The notes beneath the pieces were generated by a model, which was given only the letters and a program-made list of their open reading frames with translations, did no database searches and had not been told where the DNA came from. The position numbers and the translations under genes were made by a program. From positions 28,281,555-28,345,554 of the forward strand of contig CM072527.1 in assembly GCA_036898135.1 (NCBI GenBank): a stretch of DNA of 64,000 nt, given 5' to 3'. Positions 42,736-54,162 of the stretch are shown here, piece by piece. The DNA is from Oncomelania hupensis (Eukaryota; Mollusca; Gastropoda; Littorinimorpha; Pomatiopsidae). The first letter of the stretch is position 1; each line of letters opens with the position of its first letter.

Positions 42736-42825
42736 GCTGGCAGTGGGACCCCAAGGACAGACCAATGTTTAAAGAGATTCACTACTTGTTGGAAAACATG
42801 TTTGAAAAATCCAGCATCAGTGAAG
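42736..42825 (+). CDS. Abl: Abl exon: last helix of the kinase domain
   Basis: 90 nt as in human. Encodes (C)WQWDPKDRPMFKEIHYLLEN then MFEKSSISE: the invariant C-lobe Arg of the DRP motif and the terminal helix. The acceptor (gttgacag, 42735) is formed by the last unit of a ~26-bp minisatellite whose other units read gttgactg and so lack the AG. Donor GAAG|gtcaga at 42826 is weak-moderate. Confidence 0.94.
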
Positions 42826-43120
42826 GTCAGACTGGCTATTTAGTGTTTTCTTTACATACTTATTTTCTTTCTTTCTTTCTTTTTTAATTAATTAATTAGT
42901 TATTATTATTGTAGTTAGTAGTAGTAGTAGTATGACTATTATATTATATGCAACAATGTGACTTGTAAGGTGAAAAGGAGCCAGGATGATGTATTGCTAG
43001 TTTACCTGCAGACAATTAACATTTGCTTCATTCTTCCTGTATAAAATATACAATCTGCTGTCATCACCGTCTTCGGGTTTGCACACAGGGCAATACTCAT
43101 GTTGGCCGTAGGTACTTGGC
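42826..43120. other. Intron, nothing recognised
   Basis: T-rich sequence with short TAG/TTA repeats. Confidence 0.5.
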
Positions 43121-43294
43121 ACCATTCTGTTCACTACTATTGTGGAGTTCTTTGTTTAGTATCACTATCATGTACACTACTGTTGTTGAGTTCTTTGTTT
43201 AGTATCACTATCATATGCACCACTGTTGTTGAGTTCTTTGTTTAGTATCACTATCATGTACACTACTGTTGTTGAGTTGTTTGCTTTGTATCAC
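43121..43294. repeat. 43-bp minisatellite, part 1
   Basis: Units of gtatcactatcatgtacact actgttgttgagttctttgt tta. Interrupted at 43295 by a DNA transposon and resumed at 44861. Confidence 0.92.
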
Positions 43295-43722
43295 CAAAGA
43301 GCTTATTACGAAAAGAGAGAGAACTTCCATTATGTCCTATACAAAAATGCGAGACGCTCTCACGGATTATTTCCCTTTGCTTGGGCTGGCTATATTTCAT
43401 CATCTGCTATATGAATGATCTGTGCGTGGTAACTTATTGAGCCTATGCCATTGCAAAAGAACATTTTTATGGCAACGTTTGCAAAAACCAAACTTTTAAC
43501 CATCATTATTATTAACATTCTGCTACTGCTGTCTTTTTTTTTTGTTTGTTTATGTTTACTTATTGACATTTATTAGGTGATTTTATGCTGCTTATGTGTG
43601 TATGTCATAGGTTCGTTTTCTGCCCTGGAATTTATTATTTTTTAATCAACGACAGATATTTTAAAATTAAAATATGCATGGCAGACTGTTTCATTTATCC
43701 GAAACTGTGTAAATCCGTAATC

Positions 43723-43951
<229 letters not shown>

Positions 43952-44558
43952 GTTGGGGGAGGAGAGAGCTCTGTCATTCAATCAATTAATCACAATAAAG
44001 CACAATAACAAAATGTTTCACTAGTGTGTGAATTTAATTTATATCAGGTGTCCCCCTACCCCCCAACCTTCTCACCTCCCACATCACTGGCTTAATAACA
44101 TCAGTCACTTCATGGAAAATAATTAATTAATCAGACAGAACAATCAGAACCTAGACTACAACATTCCACGCAATATGGATCTAATGCGCAAAAATTCACA
44201 GATCAGAACAAGGACTGAGTTTTTTTTCCCGTTTACATTCCAACGAAAAGGGATTACAACAGATCAAGGACCATTTTTGTGCCTAGGTAAGGTATTATCT
44301 TGCACAGTATTTGATCACGAGGAGAAAACAGACTTAGTCTAATTTAACTTGTTAACATAAGCAGTTTGACAAAGCCAAACTGTCAATCTGACAACATCTA
44401 GGTTTGAAATGTAAGCACAAATATAATAGTCAAACAACCTAGAAACAACGTAAACAGTGAGCGACCTTTTGAACGTAAACTGTCAGCAAGCAAACAGTTT
44501 TTGTTTTAGCACATAGAATAGATATAACATGAATCACTGAAGCCTCTCCCCGATTGTT

Positions 44559-44771
44559 TTAACAACACTGCAGCGGTCTTGGTTTAGGCCTATGTAAACA
44601 CACAAAAAATAAGTTTTTCGATTGCAATTTACCTTTCTTTGTCTCTTGGAAACTTGAAAAAGAACTTGCCATCACAATTTTCTTGCATCTGGCATTACGG
44701 CAATTGATGGTTGTGCAAAAGTCACCGCCCTGTTTTACTCGGTCGCCTTTTGTCTTTCTGCCACGAGCCAT
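44559..44771 (-). pseudogene. THAP-type zinc-finger remnant
   Basis: MARGRKTKGDRVKQGGDFCT then TINCRNARCKKIVMASSFSS FQETKKGK. F-C-x4-C followed by a basic stretch and SFSSFQ resembles the start of a THAP domain (C...C...FhxFP). The downstream Cys/His pair is missing, so it is a fragment. THAP domains bind ends of P-type elements. Confidence 0.5.
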
Positions 44772-44860
44772 TTTTAGCATGTCGACAAGGGAGCATAACT
44801 CGTATCTTCCGTCTCGCGGTTCTGTTCCAAGTTCTCTCTCTTTCTATAATACGCTCTTTG

Positions 44861-45440
44861 GTATCACTATCATGTACACTACTATTGTTGAGTTCTTTGT
44901 TTAGTATCACTATCATATGCACCACTGTTGTTGAGTCCTTTGTTTAGTATCACTATCATGTACACTACTGTTGAGTTCTTTGTTTAGTTTAGTATCACTA
45001 TCATGTACACTACTGTTGTTGAGTTCTTTGTTTAGTATCACTATCATATGCACCACTGTTGTTGAGTCCTTTGTTTAGTATCACTATCATGTACACTACT
45101 GTTGAGTTCTTTGTTTAGTTTAGTATCACTATCATGTACACTACTGTTGTTGAGTTCTTTGTTTAGTATCACATCATATGCACCACTATTATTGAGTTCT
45201 TTGTTTAGTATCACTATCATGTACACTACTGTCGTCGAGTTCTTTGTTTAGTATCACTATCATGTACACTGTCACTACTGTTGTCGAGTTCTTTGTTTAG
45301 TATCACTATCATGTACACTGTCACTACTGTTGTTGAGTTCTTTGTTTAGAATCACTATCATGTACACTACTGTTGTTGAGTTCTTTGTTTAGTATCACTA
45401 TCATGTACACTACTGTTGTTGAGTTCTTTGTTTTGTATCT
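44861..45440. repeat. 43-bp minisatellite, part 2
   Basis: About thirteen units, some with extra ttagt or cactgt insertions. Ends ~55 bp before exon 45498. Confidence 0.93.
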
Positions 45441-45497
45441 TAGTGTGCGGCGCTATAGTTGTTGACGTTGTTGATGACAATGATGTGGTTGTTACAG

Positions 45498-45617
45498 AGG
45501 TGGAGAAGGAGCTGGAAAAAACGGACAAGCGCTTAATACCCACACTACCCAGCAAGAAAAACCGACAGCCCAACGCTGACAGTCCAGAATTCCAGATGGA
45601 GGGCAGAGCCAGTGCTG
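45498..45617 (+). CDS. Abl: Abl exon: start of C-terminal tail
   Basis: 120 nt (human counterpart is longer, 165 nt). Opens EVEKELEK, the conserved segment directly after the kinase domain, then TLPSKKNRQPNADSPEFQM: a basic patch resembling the nuclear-localisation/proline-rich start of the Abl tail. Acceptor gttacag at 45497; donor GCTG|gtttgt at 45618. The upstream intron carries a 43-bp minisatellite reaching to within about 60 bp of the exon. Confidence 0.92.
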
Positions 45618-46400
45618 GTTTGTCTTCCTTTAATGCTTCTGTGTGGTTGTCTGTGTGTGTGTTTGATTGTTTCGTGTGTATGTCTGTCTCTATGTGATTG
45701 TGTTTGTCATGCTGGAGAACTCTCATCAGATTCGCTGATTTTAAAGTTCTCAAAAGTGTCTGTGGTAAAAAAACAAACAATTTCAGCTGATTAAAATATC
45801 TACAAAAAAATTGCTAATTTTCCACTTAAGCTACTGGTTGATTTCTACAAAACCACATGAAGATAACTTGTATACTAGTGTACACGATTGGAAAGAGCAG
45901 ACTTCTTTCCACTATGTAGTTTTTGTTATCTTATTTCTGATTGGGCGGAAACAAAATGGCGGTCTCCATTCATTGTATCGTAGCCATAACCAGTGCTGCA
46001 GTGTTGAAGTTAATAACAATGGATAACTCCAGTTTGGGAAAAGAAAAAAACCATGCTGATGGTAAAAAAGAAAAATTGCTTCTGGGTGAAATTGTGCCGA
46101 AAACTGAAAAGAATAAGGATTATTATGACGTATATTTATGTAAGAATTTACTGGAAGTTTTTGCTGAAGATCCTCTGTTCGGTGCACTTTCATTGCAGAC
46201 ATACTGAGAAGTACGGTAGGATCGGAAAAGAGTAGCAGAACTTGTAATTGACATATTATTTTTTTTTATTGCATTTGTTCCTTTTGTTTTTGTTTATTTG
46301 TTGTTGTTCTTTAGTTGAAAGAAATTTGAATTCTACAACATTTTTAGGCATATTTTCTGCAGTATAAAAATATCTTGGTCAAAATTGGCATTGAATGTGA
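45618..46400. other. Intron; short unrecognised open frame
   Basis: 45941-46207 (+) encodes an 88-residue lysine-rich open frame (…KDYYDVYLCKNLLEVFAEDP…) that I do not recognise. It may be part of a transposon but no ends were found. Otherwise AT-rich. Confidence 0.35.
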
Positions 46401-46405
46401 GGGGT

Positions 46406-48511
46406 ATATGATGCTGTCTCAAAAGGTCAACCTAGAAATGTGACATTGCAGCAAAAAATTGAAAAGTGACTGAGACTTGCAGTTTTGATGTTAATGTGTG
46501 GTCTTAAGCTTAAATTTCATAAAAATAACATTTTAAACAAAATGTCTTTTCTGTTTACAGAGATATGCTTGGTAATAGGGGTGAAGGTGGCATGTGTCGC
46601 GTGTGACAGTGGACAAAAGAAAATGTTTAATAAATTAAAGAAAATAACAGCTAAGCAATTTCCAAACACAGCCCAAGTAAGCATATTACTATTGAAGAAA
46701 AAGTATTAATTTACTTTTAGTATAAAGCATTTACCAGTACAAAATTTTGAAATGATAACTTTGTCCTGTCACACGCGACCAAACCATGAAGTTTATTTTT
46801 TCAAGAAAACAATCAAAACAACTTTAATAAATACCATCCATAGTTTATTTGCCAGTTTACATCTCAAGAAATAAGATATTTTACTATAAATTACTAAGTT
46901 CTATTTTAATAAGCATGTACCATCCCTATATTTATATATTTTGTCTTTGTCACAACCGACACGTCACCACCAATGAACACTGAAATCATGAATTTACTTG
47001 TAAAAAGATGGTCATGGAAGAAAAAAGTAATTGCAGCATAAAAAAGTAAACAAAAAAGGACAATGCTTTTAAAGAAAATGTATAAATTTATTTCAAGTAC
47101 ATCATTATCAGTATAAAAGGGTAAAGTGAAAATGTTGTCCTGTCGCACGCGACCAAACCATGAAGTATATTTTTTCAAGAAAACAATCAAAACAACTTTA
47201 ATAAATACCATCCATAGTTTATTTGCCAGTTTACATCTCAAGAAATAAGATATTTTACTATAAATGAATAAAATCTATTTTAATAAGCATTTACCATCCA
47301 TATACTCTTTTTTTTGTCTAAAGTCGGTTGTGACAACTTTGTCTTTAGTAAAGACAAAGTTGTCACAACCGACATGTCACATCCAATGAACACTGAAATC
47401 ATGATTAACTAGTAGAATTTTAAAAAAGTAAATTTGAGTAGAACACAAAAAAAGGTGAATGGCATATTTACTCATTTGCATATAGCACAAGAAAGATTTA
47501 AATAAACTCTGCAAAACAAAGCAGTCAAGGAATCACTTCGTCTTTTATCACTAAAAGTAAAAAACGAAAGCAAATTTAAAAGCACGTGTTTTCATCAGTG
47601 CATCAAGTGCGAAAAATGAAAAATAGCATCTGTAATTTAATTTTTAACATAGAATAAACCAGTTTATGTTAAGATAAAAATATTTTCTTACAATATTGAT
47701 AGACTCTTTGATTGGTCGTAACATGTGGTCGGTTGTGACAAGGAAAAAACAAAATCGATAGAGAAACACCAACCTGGTCTTTTCAAAGCATCCATCTTGG
47801 AATTAAAACTTTGGATCGGAAATCTCAAGAGACTTTCGCTGTAACTATTTCCGTGTGAAAAGGTACTAATCGTCATCAATTTGTTAAATTTTCGGATTGG
47901 AAATGATGGTTACCGAAAGACAAAGGAATTACTTACGTTCAATTTACGATAAATTTACTATGAAAGAATTATTATTTTCCTACAAAAAAACATAAATTAG
48001 TGAGGATAAGTAATGTTTAATCTGTCAATGATTTTTTTTCTTATTTAATCAGCATGGATGTTTAGCTATCTAAGAAGAAAGGCAAGCAACGTTGAGACAA
48101 AGTACGTCGCGACCGATCACGTCATTTTTACAAACCCCCTAAACATAAATAAAAATGTTTTGCAAAGCTGAAAGACATTTAAAGTTAAAAATTAACATTA
48201 ATGCAACACATCAAACATAAAAAGTTCATTTGTTTCACTCAATTTTATTGAAAAGGAGATGGAGTTTTTTCAGGTCACACAGAATGTCACATTCGCGCCA
48301 ACAAAATTTTGTCAATTTTTAGTGGAAAAATAGCAATAAAAAACTTCTTTCAACCTTTGTGTGTGTAATGTTGATATATGTTAGTACCTAGTAATATTGC
48401 TTTTTTATAAATGCAAAGAAAAAGCTTTAAATACATGACCGAAATATTTTTTTTATGGTTCAAAGACTGCATGCTTCTTTTTGGTCACCTTTTGAGACAG
48501 CATCATATGCA
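46406..48511. mobile_element. ~2.1-kb element with inverted termini
   Basis: tgatgctgtctcaaaaggt near 46409 is mirrored by accttttgagacagcatca near 48505, with TA on both outer sides. Interior AT-rich with an internal ~140-bp duplication (accaaaccatgaag...ttactataaat at ~46780-46900 and ~47150-47270), repeated tgtcacaaccgac motifs and a perfect palindrome (47323-47373). No transposase recognised. Confidence 0.7.
47323..47373. repeat. Perfect 51-bp palindrome
   Basis: 25-bp arms (gtcggttgtgacaactttgt...) around a single G. The motif ttgtcacaaccgac also occurs singly at ~46947 and inverted at ~47729. Confidence 0.95.
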
Positions 48512-48749
48512 AGTATGTGAAAATTGACATTTGCAAGAACATATTTGTCGTAAAATAGAACTGTATTGTTTGTATTTGTACATTTGAACTACCATATCTT
48601 TTCCTAGCAAACCGGTTTATAGTATTATATATTTTATTGATAAAATACGCAGAACGAAACTTTTAACCTTTAGCATGCTGACTTTTCTGTAGGTTTTTCC
48701 CCCTGCCACTGGCTTTTTTCTAATGACGTATATTTTTTAGCATGATTTA

Positions 48750-49999
48750 CAGACCTGCCTACCCTTCCGTAATCTTCCGTAATTTTACGAAATTTTACCC
48801 TCTAATACGGGAGTACGAAATTTTATGCAAAATTACGGAGAAAACGATAGAAAAACTACGCAATTTTTAGAGCCGTGTAAACTTGTTAAATTGTTGTCTG
48901 CTAGGCCTAGAAGCCGATAGAGTAACCGCCATTGCATGAGAGCAAGTGTTTCGAGAGTTGCGATTGGACGCCGTGAACCAATGAACATGCACGAACGTTA
49001 CAAGCTTACATTGTCGCGCTGGTCTTGAGTGAAAATGGCGAGTGGAGAAAGTTCTAATAGGGCTAAAGTTGCACGTTTACATGAGACAGACCACAAATCA
49101 GAAGAGTCTGAGTGTGTAGAGATTGCTCAAGTACAGAAGAAGAAGAAAAAGCTGCAGTTGCAAGTATTTCGTTCGGATTACACGAGGACTTGGCCTTGTC
49201 TTGTGGCTTCAAAAAACGTGGTCCAGAATTATACTGTACTGTTCTGTGGGCGACTCTGACTTCTCAGTTGGGCATGGAGGAGCAAACGACTGTAAGCGAC
49301 TGGTCCCCAAATCTTGCCATGAAGACACCAGATATGTCAGGCAATAATGCTGGACCATTTCAAATGTGCCTAATCCAGGCAGCTGGCACAATATAAAGTT
49401 CTTAAAAAAAACTGCAAAATTTGTACAGGGTACAGTCTTTCCAGTGTGGTCGATTTCAACTGTAATTAAATGAACCTCACAATATGCTATTGTTATTGGT
49501 AAAGTAAACGTATTCACAGTAACAAGTCCTTCTTTGACAGCTGATGAAACTTAAAATAAAAAAAAGAAAAAGAAAAAAAAAGGCAAACTTTGAATTAATT
49601 TATGTGTAGTGCCTATTCATGTGAATTACACATCTTTATCATGAAAATTACATTTGAGTCAATCACTGGTAATGTAAATAAAACTCCTGTGGAACAGTTA
49701 TCCTTCATCACAACTGGGTCAGGGATGTGCAGGTTTATCTTTTGTTGCATGCCATGGTCTCTCATGATACTAATTAATCATTTTAAAATCTGTTTGATAT
49801 TGTTTCCTTCTTTTTGCTATCCTTTTAAAAACTGTTTTTTATGTGCTTTTTAAGTAGTAAACGTGCCGTGAATTTATTCATACCTTGGTTATTCAGAAAC
49901 ACCGCGTTTACTCATGTCGAATTACTGAAGGAAAATGCAAAATTACTGAAATTCACAGGGAAAACTACTGATCAGTAATGCGTAAGGTAGGCAGGTCTG
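48750..49999. mobile_element. BED-finger hAT-like element, copy 3
   Basis: 1,250 bp with termini cagacctgcctaccctt / aaggtaggcaggtctg, the same ends as the element at 7313. No target duplication visible (flanks gattta and acacaa). Codes for a BED finger on the plus strand in its left half. Confidence 0.8.
49029..49396 (+). pseudogene. BED-finger transposase N-terminus (copy 3)
   Basis: MKMASGESSNRAKVARLHET ... KKLQLQVFRSDYTRTWPCLV, then in another frame YCSVGDSDFSVGHGGANDCK RLVPKSCHEDTRYVRQ. The GGANDCKR...H pattern after a Cys pair is a BED-type finger. At least two frameshifts. The catalytic part of the transposase is missing. Confidence 0.6.
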
Positions 50000-50420
50000 A
50001 CACAAGGAGAACTCCTGAACTCTCAATAGGCAACATAAACCAACTCTCTCACGCACACATCCGTGCACACACACAAACTATAACTATGCAGATTTATATT
50101 TTCATTGGGCGGAAGAAAAAACGTTTTAAGGGAGGATTTAACTAACTGAATTGACTAAGACTTTGTAAGAGAAAAAGGCAGCTTGTTCTAAATATAAGGA
50201 CCTTTACAAGAGGAAGTACGTTCGACAAAAGTCAGTGTGCACAGATGGAACCGCCACAGACCTGGATCAGAGGAAGAGCAAGTTGTGGCATGTTATGTTC
50301 AGCACAATGATGGTGTGTGACATGTTATGTTCAGTACAGTGGTGGTGTGTTATGTTCGGCACAAAGATGGTGTGTTATGTATGATGGCGTATTATTTTTG
50401 ATGGTGTTATATATTTGCAG
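50000..50420. other. Intron with irregular tandem repeat
   Basis: From ~50290 irregular repeats of gtgtgttatgttcagcacaa tgatg reach the exon acceptor. Confidence 0.6.
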
Positions 50421-51079
50421 GCCCCACACCACCAGCCAGTCGGCGAGGGTTGCCCATGGTGGAAGAGACGGACAAGCAAATGCAGATGTCGGACATTTTA
50501 TCCCGCAAAGCGTCTGCTAAGAAACGTCCTGGACCCGTACCTCCTCGACGCACGACCTCAGTCAAAGACCCCCCAACCCCCAGCGACCTCACAGTCTCCG
50601 ACCTTGACTTGGAGTTGAAGTCGCGCATGAAACTGCAGAAGGCTAAGGTAGAGAACTCCACCGTGCCTGAGGAAGATGAAAGAGGGGAGAGTAACCTTCC
50701 TTCCTCATCTTCTGCTGGCAAGTTGGTGGAGGGGTCACCCAAAGTGGGTCGTGAGGACTCATTTGGGCGGAAGAGCAGCGCTGACAATCTGAAGGCGGCG
50801 CAGATCGACCGCAACAAGTATCTGATCTCGGAGGCCAACGCTCGCACACTGGACCACGCCGCTGCTGAACGCGCCTCCAACCGTAGGATCGCCTCTCTTG
50901 GATCATTGGGCAGGTCGCAGGAAACGGGGGACGCGGGGTCAGGTGCGGTCGGGCAGTATCCCAAGAAAGCTCTGCCCTTACCCCAGCGTCCTGGGCTGCC
51001 CCTTTTCAAGAAACATTCAGAGGGCAGTCGTCCCACAGAATTAGTGCATTCTATGTCCTTGGAGGATGACAACGAGCAG
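50421..51079 (+). CDS. Abl: Abl exon: C-terminal tail with PxxP motifs
   Basis: 659 nt, 219 codons. Contains GPTPPASRRG and KKRPGPVPPRR, likely SH3-binding PxxP sites, then KDPPTPSDL, acidic-serine stretches, and basic/serine motifs. This is the low-complexity tail that in Abl docks adaptors and carries localisation signals; little of it is conserved beyond the motifs. Acceptor atatttgcag at 50420; donor GAGCAG|gtaagt at 51080 is consensus. Open in frame throughout. Confidence 0.93.
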
Positions 51080-51189
51080 GTAAGTTTCGTACTGCTGCCT
51101 TTGATTAAACAGGTTAGTTTAGTTTTCTCTCTCCCAGCGTTTGTGTGTATGTATGTTGATTTGTGTTTCTGTGTGATTTAATGGTTTGG

Positions 51190-51289
51190 GCTATTTTCTA
51201 TTAAACATTAACCTAATAATTACATAAATATTGCTGGCTCCTTTCTATTGAACATAATCTAATAAATAAATTAATGTTGCTGTCCACAG
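51190..51289. repeat. Two-copy repeat containing the acceptor tract of exon 51290
   Basis: ggctattttctattaaacat taacctaataattacataaa tattgctgg, then ggctcctttctattgaacat aatctaataaataaattaat gttgctgtccacag. Only the second copy has the acceptor. Confidence 0.75.
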
Positions 51290-52378
51290 GTTCAGCTGGG
51301 AAAGTTGGACGTGGCCACGGTGTCCAAGGCAATTCACCGCTACGGCACCATTCCTAAAGGAGTTCGTATCGGCGCCTATCTCCAGTCTTTGCAGGACCAC
51401 AACAATCACCACAGCAACGATCTTAGTGCCACCAATGATCTTGATATGGATCGTGACAGTGGGGAGACTTCGGGGGAAAACAAGGTAGTGTTTACGCTGG
51501 CGGGCAACGGTCAGGATTCGGATCCCGGCATCAAACAGGAGCCCAACCTACGACCCTCAGCCTTCGTCAAGTCACAGTCGCAACATGGGTTGGGTGAAGT
51601 GGGAGGGGTAGTTGGGGGTGTGAAGTCGCAGTACTCAGGCATGTTACAAAGACACAAAGAGACCAATAATAGCAACAGTGCTGCAGACTCGGACAGCAAT
51701 CGCTACGAAGCTCCTTGGGGAGACCTGTTCGGTGGTCGTCCTCCTCCTACCCCTAGTACCAACCCTCCATCCTCCACAGACAGGCTGGGAGTGGTGGGTA
51801 GTAGTGACAACAAACCCAAACCCAGCCCACGTTTTTCTCGCATGTTTGGCGATGGTGACCAGTCTCAGAACAAGGGATCACCAGTGAGTGAGTGCGGAGA
51901 CTCTGTGACTGTAGAAACTAACGGTGGTGGTTCCCAGCCTACACGACCATCGACCTTCACCTTCAACACCACCAACAACAGCAACAACAAGCTGGACTTC
52001 AGCAACTCTCCCAACAGCCAGCAGTCCTTCAAGACCTTTGGTAAGTCCGCCTGCATTGTCAAGGAGACCAACGTGGACCTTGTCAGCGCGGAAGCCATGT
52101 TGGCTGCCGCCACTGATTCCATCCGACACACACCCACTGCTGACAACCCTGATCCAGGGATCTACAAACCCGTTGCGCCTCTGATTAAAGGCGGCACTAT
52201 CACAGCACCAGATGCCATGACAGCATCCGTCACTGGGGACTTGAAGGTAGGGGAGAGCATTGAGGCGGTGACCATGGAGAAGATTGTTGATGCCTCAGAC
52301 AGACTCAAAGCTGCCATTGACAAGCTGGCAGCCACCGGCAACAAGTCCAGTACACACTTCATGATGCTGTCTGACCAG
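51290..52378 (+). CDS. Abl: Abl exon: C-terminal tail and start of F-actin-binding domain
   Basis: 1,089 nt, 363 codons. Begins VQLGKLDVATVSKAIHRYG, TIPKGVRIGAYLQSLQD, a short conserved-looking block, then a long Ser/Asn/Gly/Pro-rich disordered stretch. The last ~50 residues (SIEAVTMEKIVDASDRLKAA, IDKLAATG...MMLSDQ) look like the first helices of the F-actin-binding domain. Acceptor gtccacag at 51289; donor GACCAG|gtgagt at 52379. The region before the acceptor is an imperfect two-copy tandem repeat of ~55 bp (51190-51289). Confidence 0.93.
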
Positions 52379-52394
52379 GTGAGTCAGTTCTTTA

Positions 52395-52545
52395 TCATCT
52401 TTGGTGTTGTACTGCTGTATGATCTATTACATTACTGTACTGCTGTATGATCTATTACCTTACTGTACTGCTGTATGATCTATTACCTTACTGTACTGCT
52501 GTATGATCTATTACCTTACTGTACTGCTGTATGATCGATTACCTT
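52395..52545. repeat. 27-bp tandem repeat
   Basis: Five units of tactgctgtatgatctatta ccttact, just after the donor of exon 51290-52378. Confidence 0.92.
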
Positions 52546-52910
52546 ACCTTGGACCTGTACAGGCTTTTCCCTGTCATGATGTTCATTGTGGCCTAGTTAT
52601 TCTTTATGACCTGTCACTACTGCTAGCCAGGTCATACAGTTCTGGTCACAGGTCCACAGTTTGATCAGTTCCTTATAATCTTCTTACTTCTGCCGAGACA
52701 CACAACAAACCTGTAGCAGTATGATAGTTATGATAAAGTTGCTACTGCCCAGACACAACAAAACTGTAGCAGTATGATAAAGCTATTACTGCCCAGACAT
52801 AACAAACCTGTAGCAGTACTATAATAGTTATTATAAAATTACTACTGCCCAGACACACAACAAACCTGTAGCAGTTTGATAGCTATCATAAAGTTACTAT
52901 TGCCCAGACA

Positions 52911-52986
52911 TTACATTACATTACATTACATTACATGATTATTGCTTTAGGTCCAGCGGACTCTTCCGAGCCAAATCAGGACCAGA
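52911..52986 (-). mobile_element. Very short retroposon 3' end, 11-bp target duplication
   Basis: 76 bp flanked by ttgcccagaca (52900-52910, 52987-52997). On the minus strand: ggctcggaagagtccgctgg acctaaagcaataat and a (TGTAA)n tail. 3' end of the family at 8226 and 31135 with a different tail repeat. Confidence 0.9.
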
Positions 52987-53257
52987 TTGCCCAGACACAC
53001 AACAAACCTGTAGCAGTATGATAGTTATCATAAAGTTATTATTGCACAGACACACAACAAACCTGTAGCGGTTTGATAGTTATGATAAAGTTACTACTGC
53101 CCAGACACACAACAATCCTGTAGCAGTATGATAATTAAAGTAACTACAGCACAGACACACATCAAACCTGTAGCAGTATGATAATTAAAGTAACTACAGC
53201 ACAGACACACATCAAACCTGTAGCAGTATGATAAAGTAACTACAGCACAGACACATA

Positions 53258-53575
53258 TTTATTTATTTATTTATTTATTTTTGTATAGCGCTTTTCCAGC
53301 TCAAGAGCTGCTCAAGGCGCTGGCAGATACAGGATCTAATTCAAGCCGCCCGAGGCACCAACTTGCAGCCTTTGGGCGCTTCGTAATAACGCTCCAGACA
53401 ACTGAGCACAATCCTGGGCAGCCAGGGATGGGGGAGAAGGACCTAGGTGCTGGGTGTGTTCTTGTCACCGGCACTCACCCGTCTAGGACATGAGCGTCAG
53501 GATCTTTAAAGTCCATTATGATGGAATGGATGCGACACAGACTAGACCTCGGTTTATAGTACTACTCTCATTCGA
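53258..53575. repeat. Dispersed repeat R, copy 2 (unbroken)
   Basis: Begins with (TTTA)n and gtatagcgcttttccagctc, contains ctcaaggcgctggc and caatcctgggcagccagg, ends cacagactagacctcggttt ata. ~320 bp, retroposon-like. A fragment of its end also lies at ~19405-19435 before the P-loop exon. Confidence 0.8.
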
Positions 53576-53889
53576 GCGTTATGATAAAGTTACTACTGCA
53601 CAGTGACACATCAAACCTGTAGACGACTGTAGTGTTTTGATAAAGTTACTACAGCACAGACGCACAATAAACCTGTAGTGTTACGATAACGTTACTACAG
53701 CACAGACACGACAAACTGTAGCAGTATGATAAAGTTACTACAGCATAGACACATAACAAACCTGTAGCAATATTATAAAGTTATTGCTGCACAGACACCC
53801 AACAAACCTGTAGCGTTATGATAAAGTTACTACAGCACCGATCAAAACAAAACTCATTTTTATGATAAAATTACTTGATGTGGTTGCAG

Positions 53890-53910
53890 GTCCACTGTTT
53901 CCACAGCACA
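53890..53910 (+). repeat. Duplicate acceptor and start of last Abl exon
   Basis: ggttgcag|gtccactgtttccacagca is a copy of gttcacag|gtccagagtttccacagca 66 bp downstream. Confidence 0.9.
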
Positions 53911-53955
53911 ACAAAGCCTGTAGAATTATGATAAAGTTACTTGATATGTTCACAG

Positions 53956-54162
53956 GTCCAGAGTTTCCACAGCATGTGCGCTCAGTTCATCGACACTTTA
54001 GCCCCCCATGCCAAGTTCCACCTAAGGGAGTTGTTGTCACGGTTATTGGCCCACAGCCAAAGTCTCAAGACCTTCTCATCCTCCTCCCCCACCGCTGGCA
54101 ACAATCTCCTGTCTGACATCCAGTCCACCAACCGCGACATCATGACCCTCATTCAGAGGTGA
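53956..54162 (+). CDS. Abl: Abl last coding exon: F-actin-binding domain and stop
   Basis: 207 nt, 68 residues and TGA at 54160-54162. Reads VQSFHSMCAQFIDTLAPHAK then FHLRELLSRL, and ends LLSDIQSTNRDIMTLIQR, matching the C-terminal helix of the Abl F-actin-binding four-helix bundle (human ends ...DIVQR). This domain bundles actin and couples the kinase to the cytoskeleton. Acceptor gttcacag at 53955; a duplicate acceptor with the first ~20 nt of the exon lies exactly 66 bp upstream (53890). Confidence 0.95.
   Translation, partial: VQSFHSMCAQFIDTLAPHAKFHLRELLSRLLAHSQSLKTFSSSSPTAGNNLLSDIQSTNRDIMTLIQR

Larger units (their letters stand above)
52640..53955. repeat. ~57-bp minisatellite leading to the last exon
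   Basis: Units of cagacacacaacaaacctgt agcagtatgataaagttact actgcc. The intron border of the last exon (cagcacaacaaagcctgtag aattatgataaagttacttg) is itself a unit. A donor/acceptor-like fragment (tcacaggtccacagtttgat cagttccttataatcttc) begins the array at 52650. Interrupted by a retroposon fragment and repeat R. Confidence 0.9.

Noticed and set aside
50407..51072. 221-codon open frame on the minus strand
   Set aside because: Shadow of the Abl tail exon, which has correct phase, splice sites and PxxP motifs on the plus strand.
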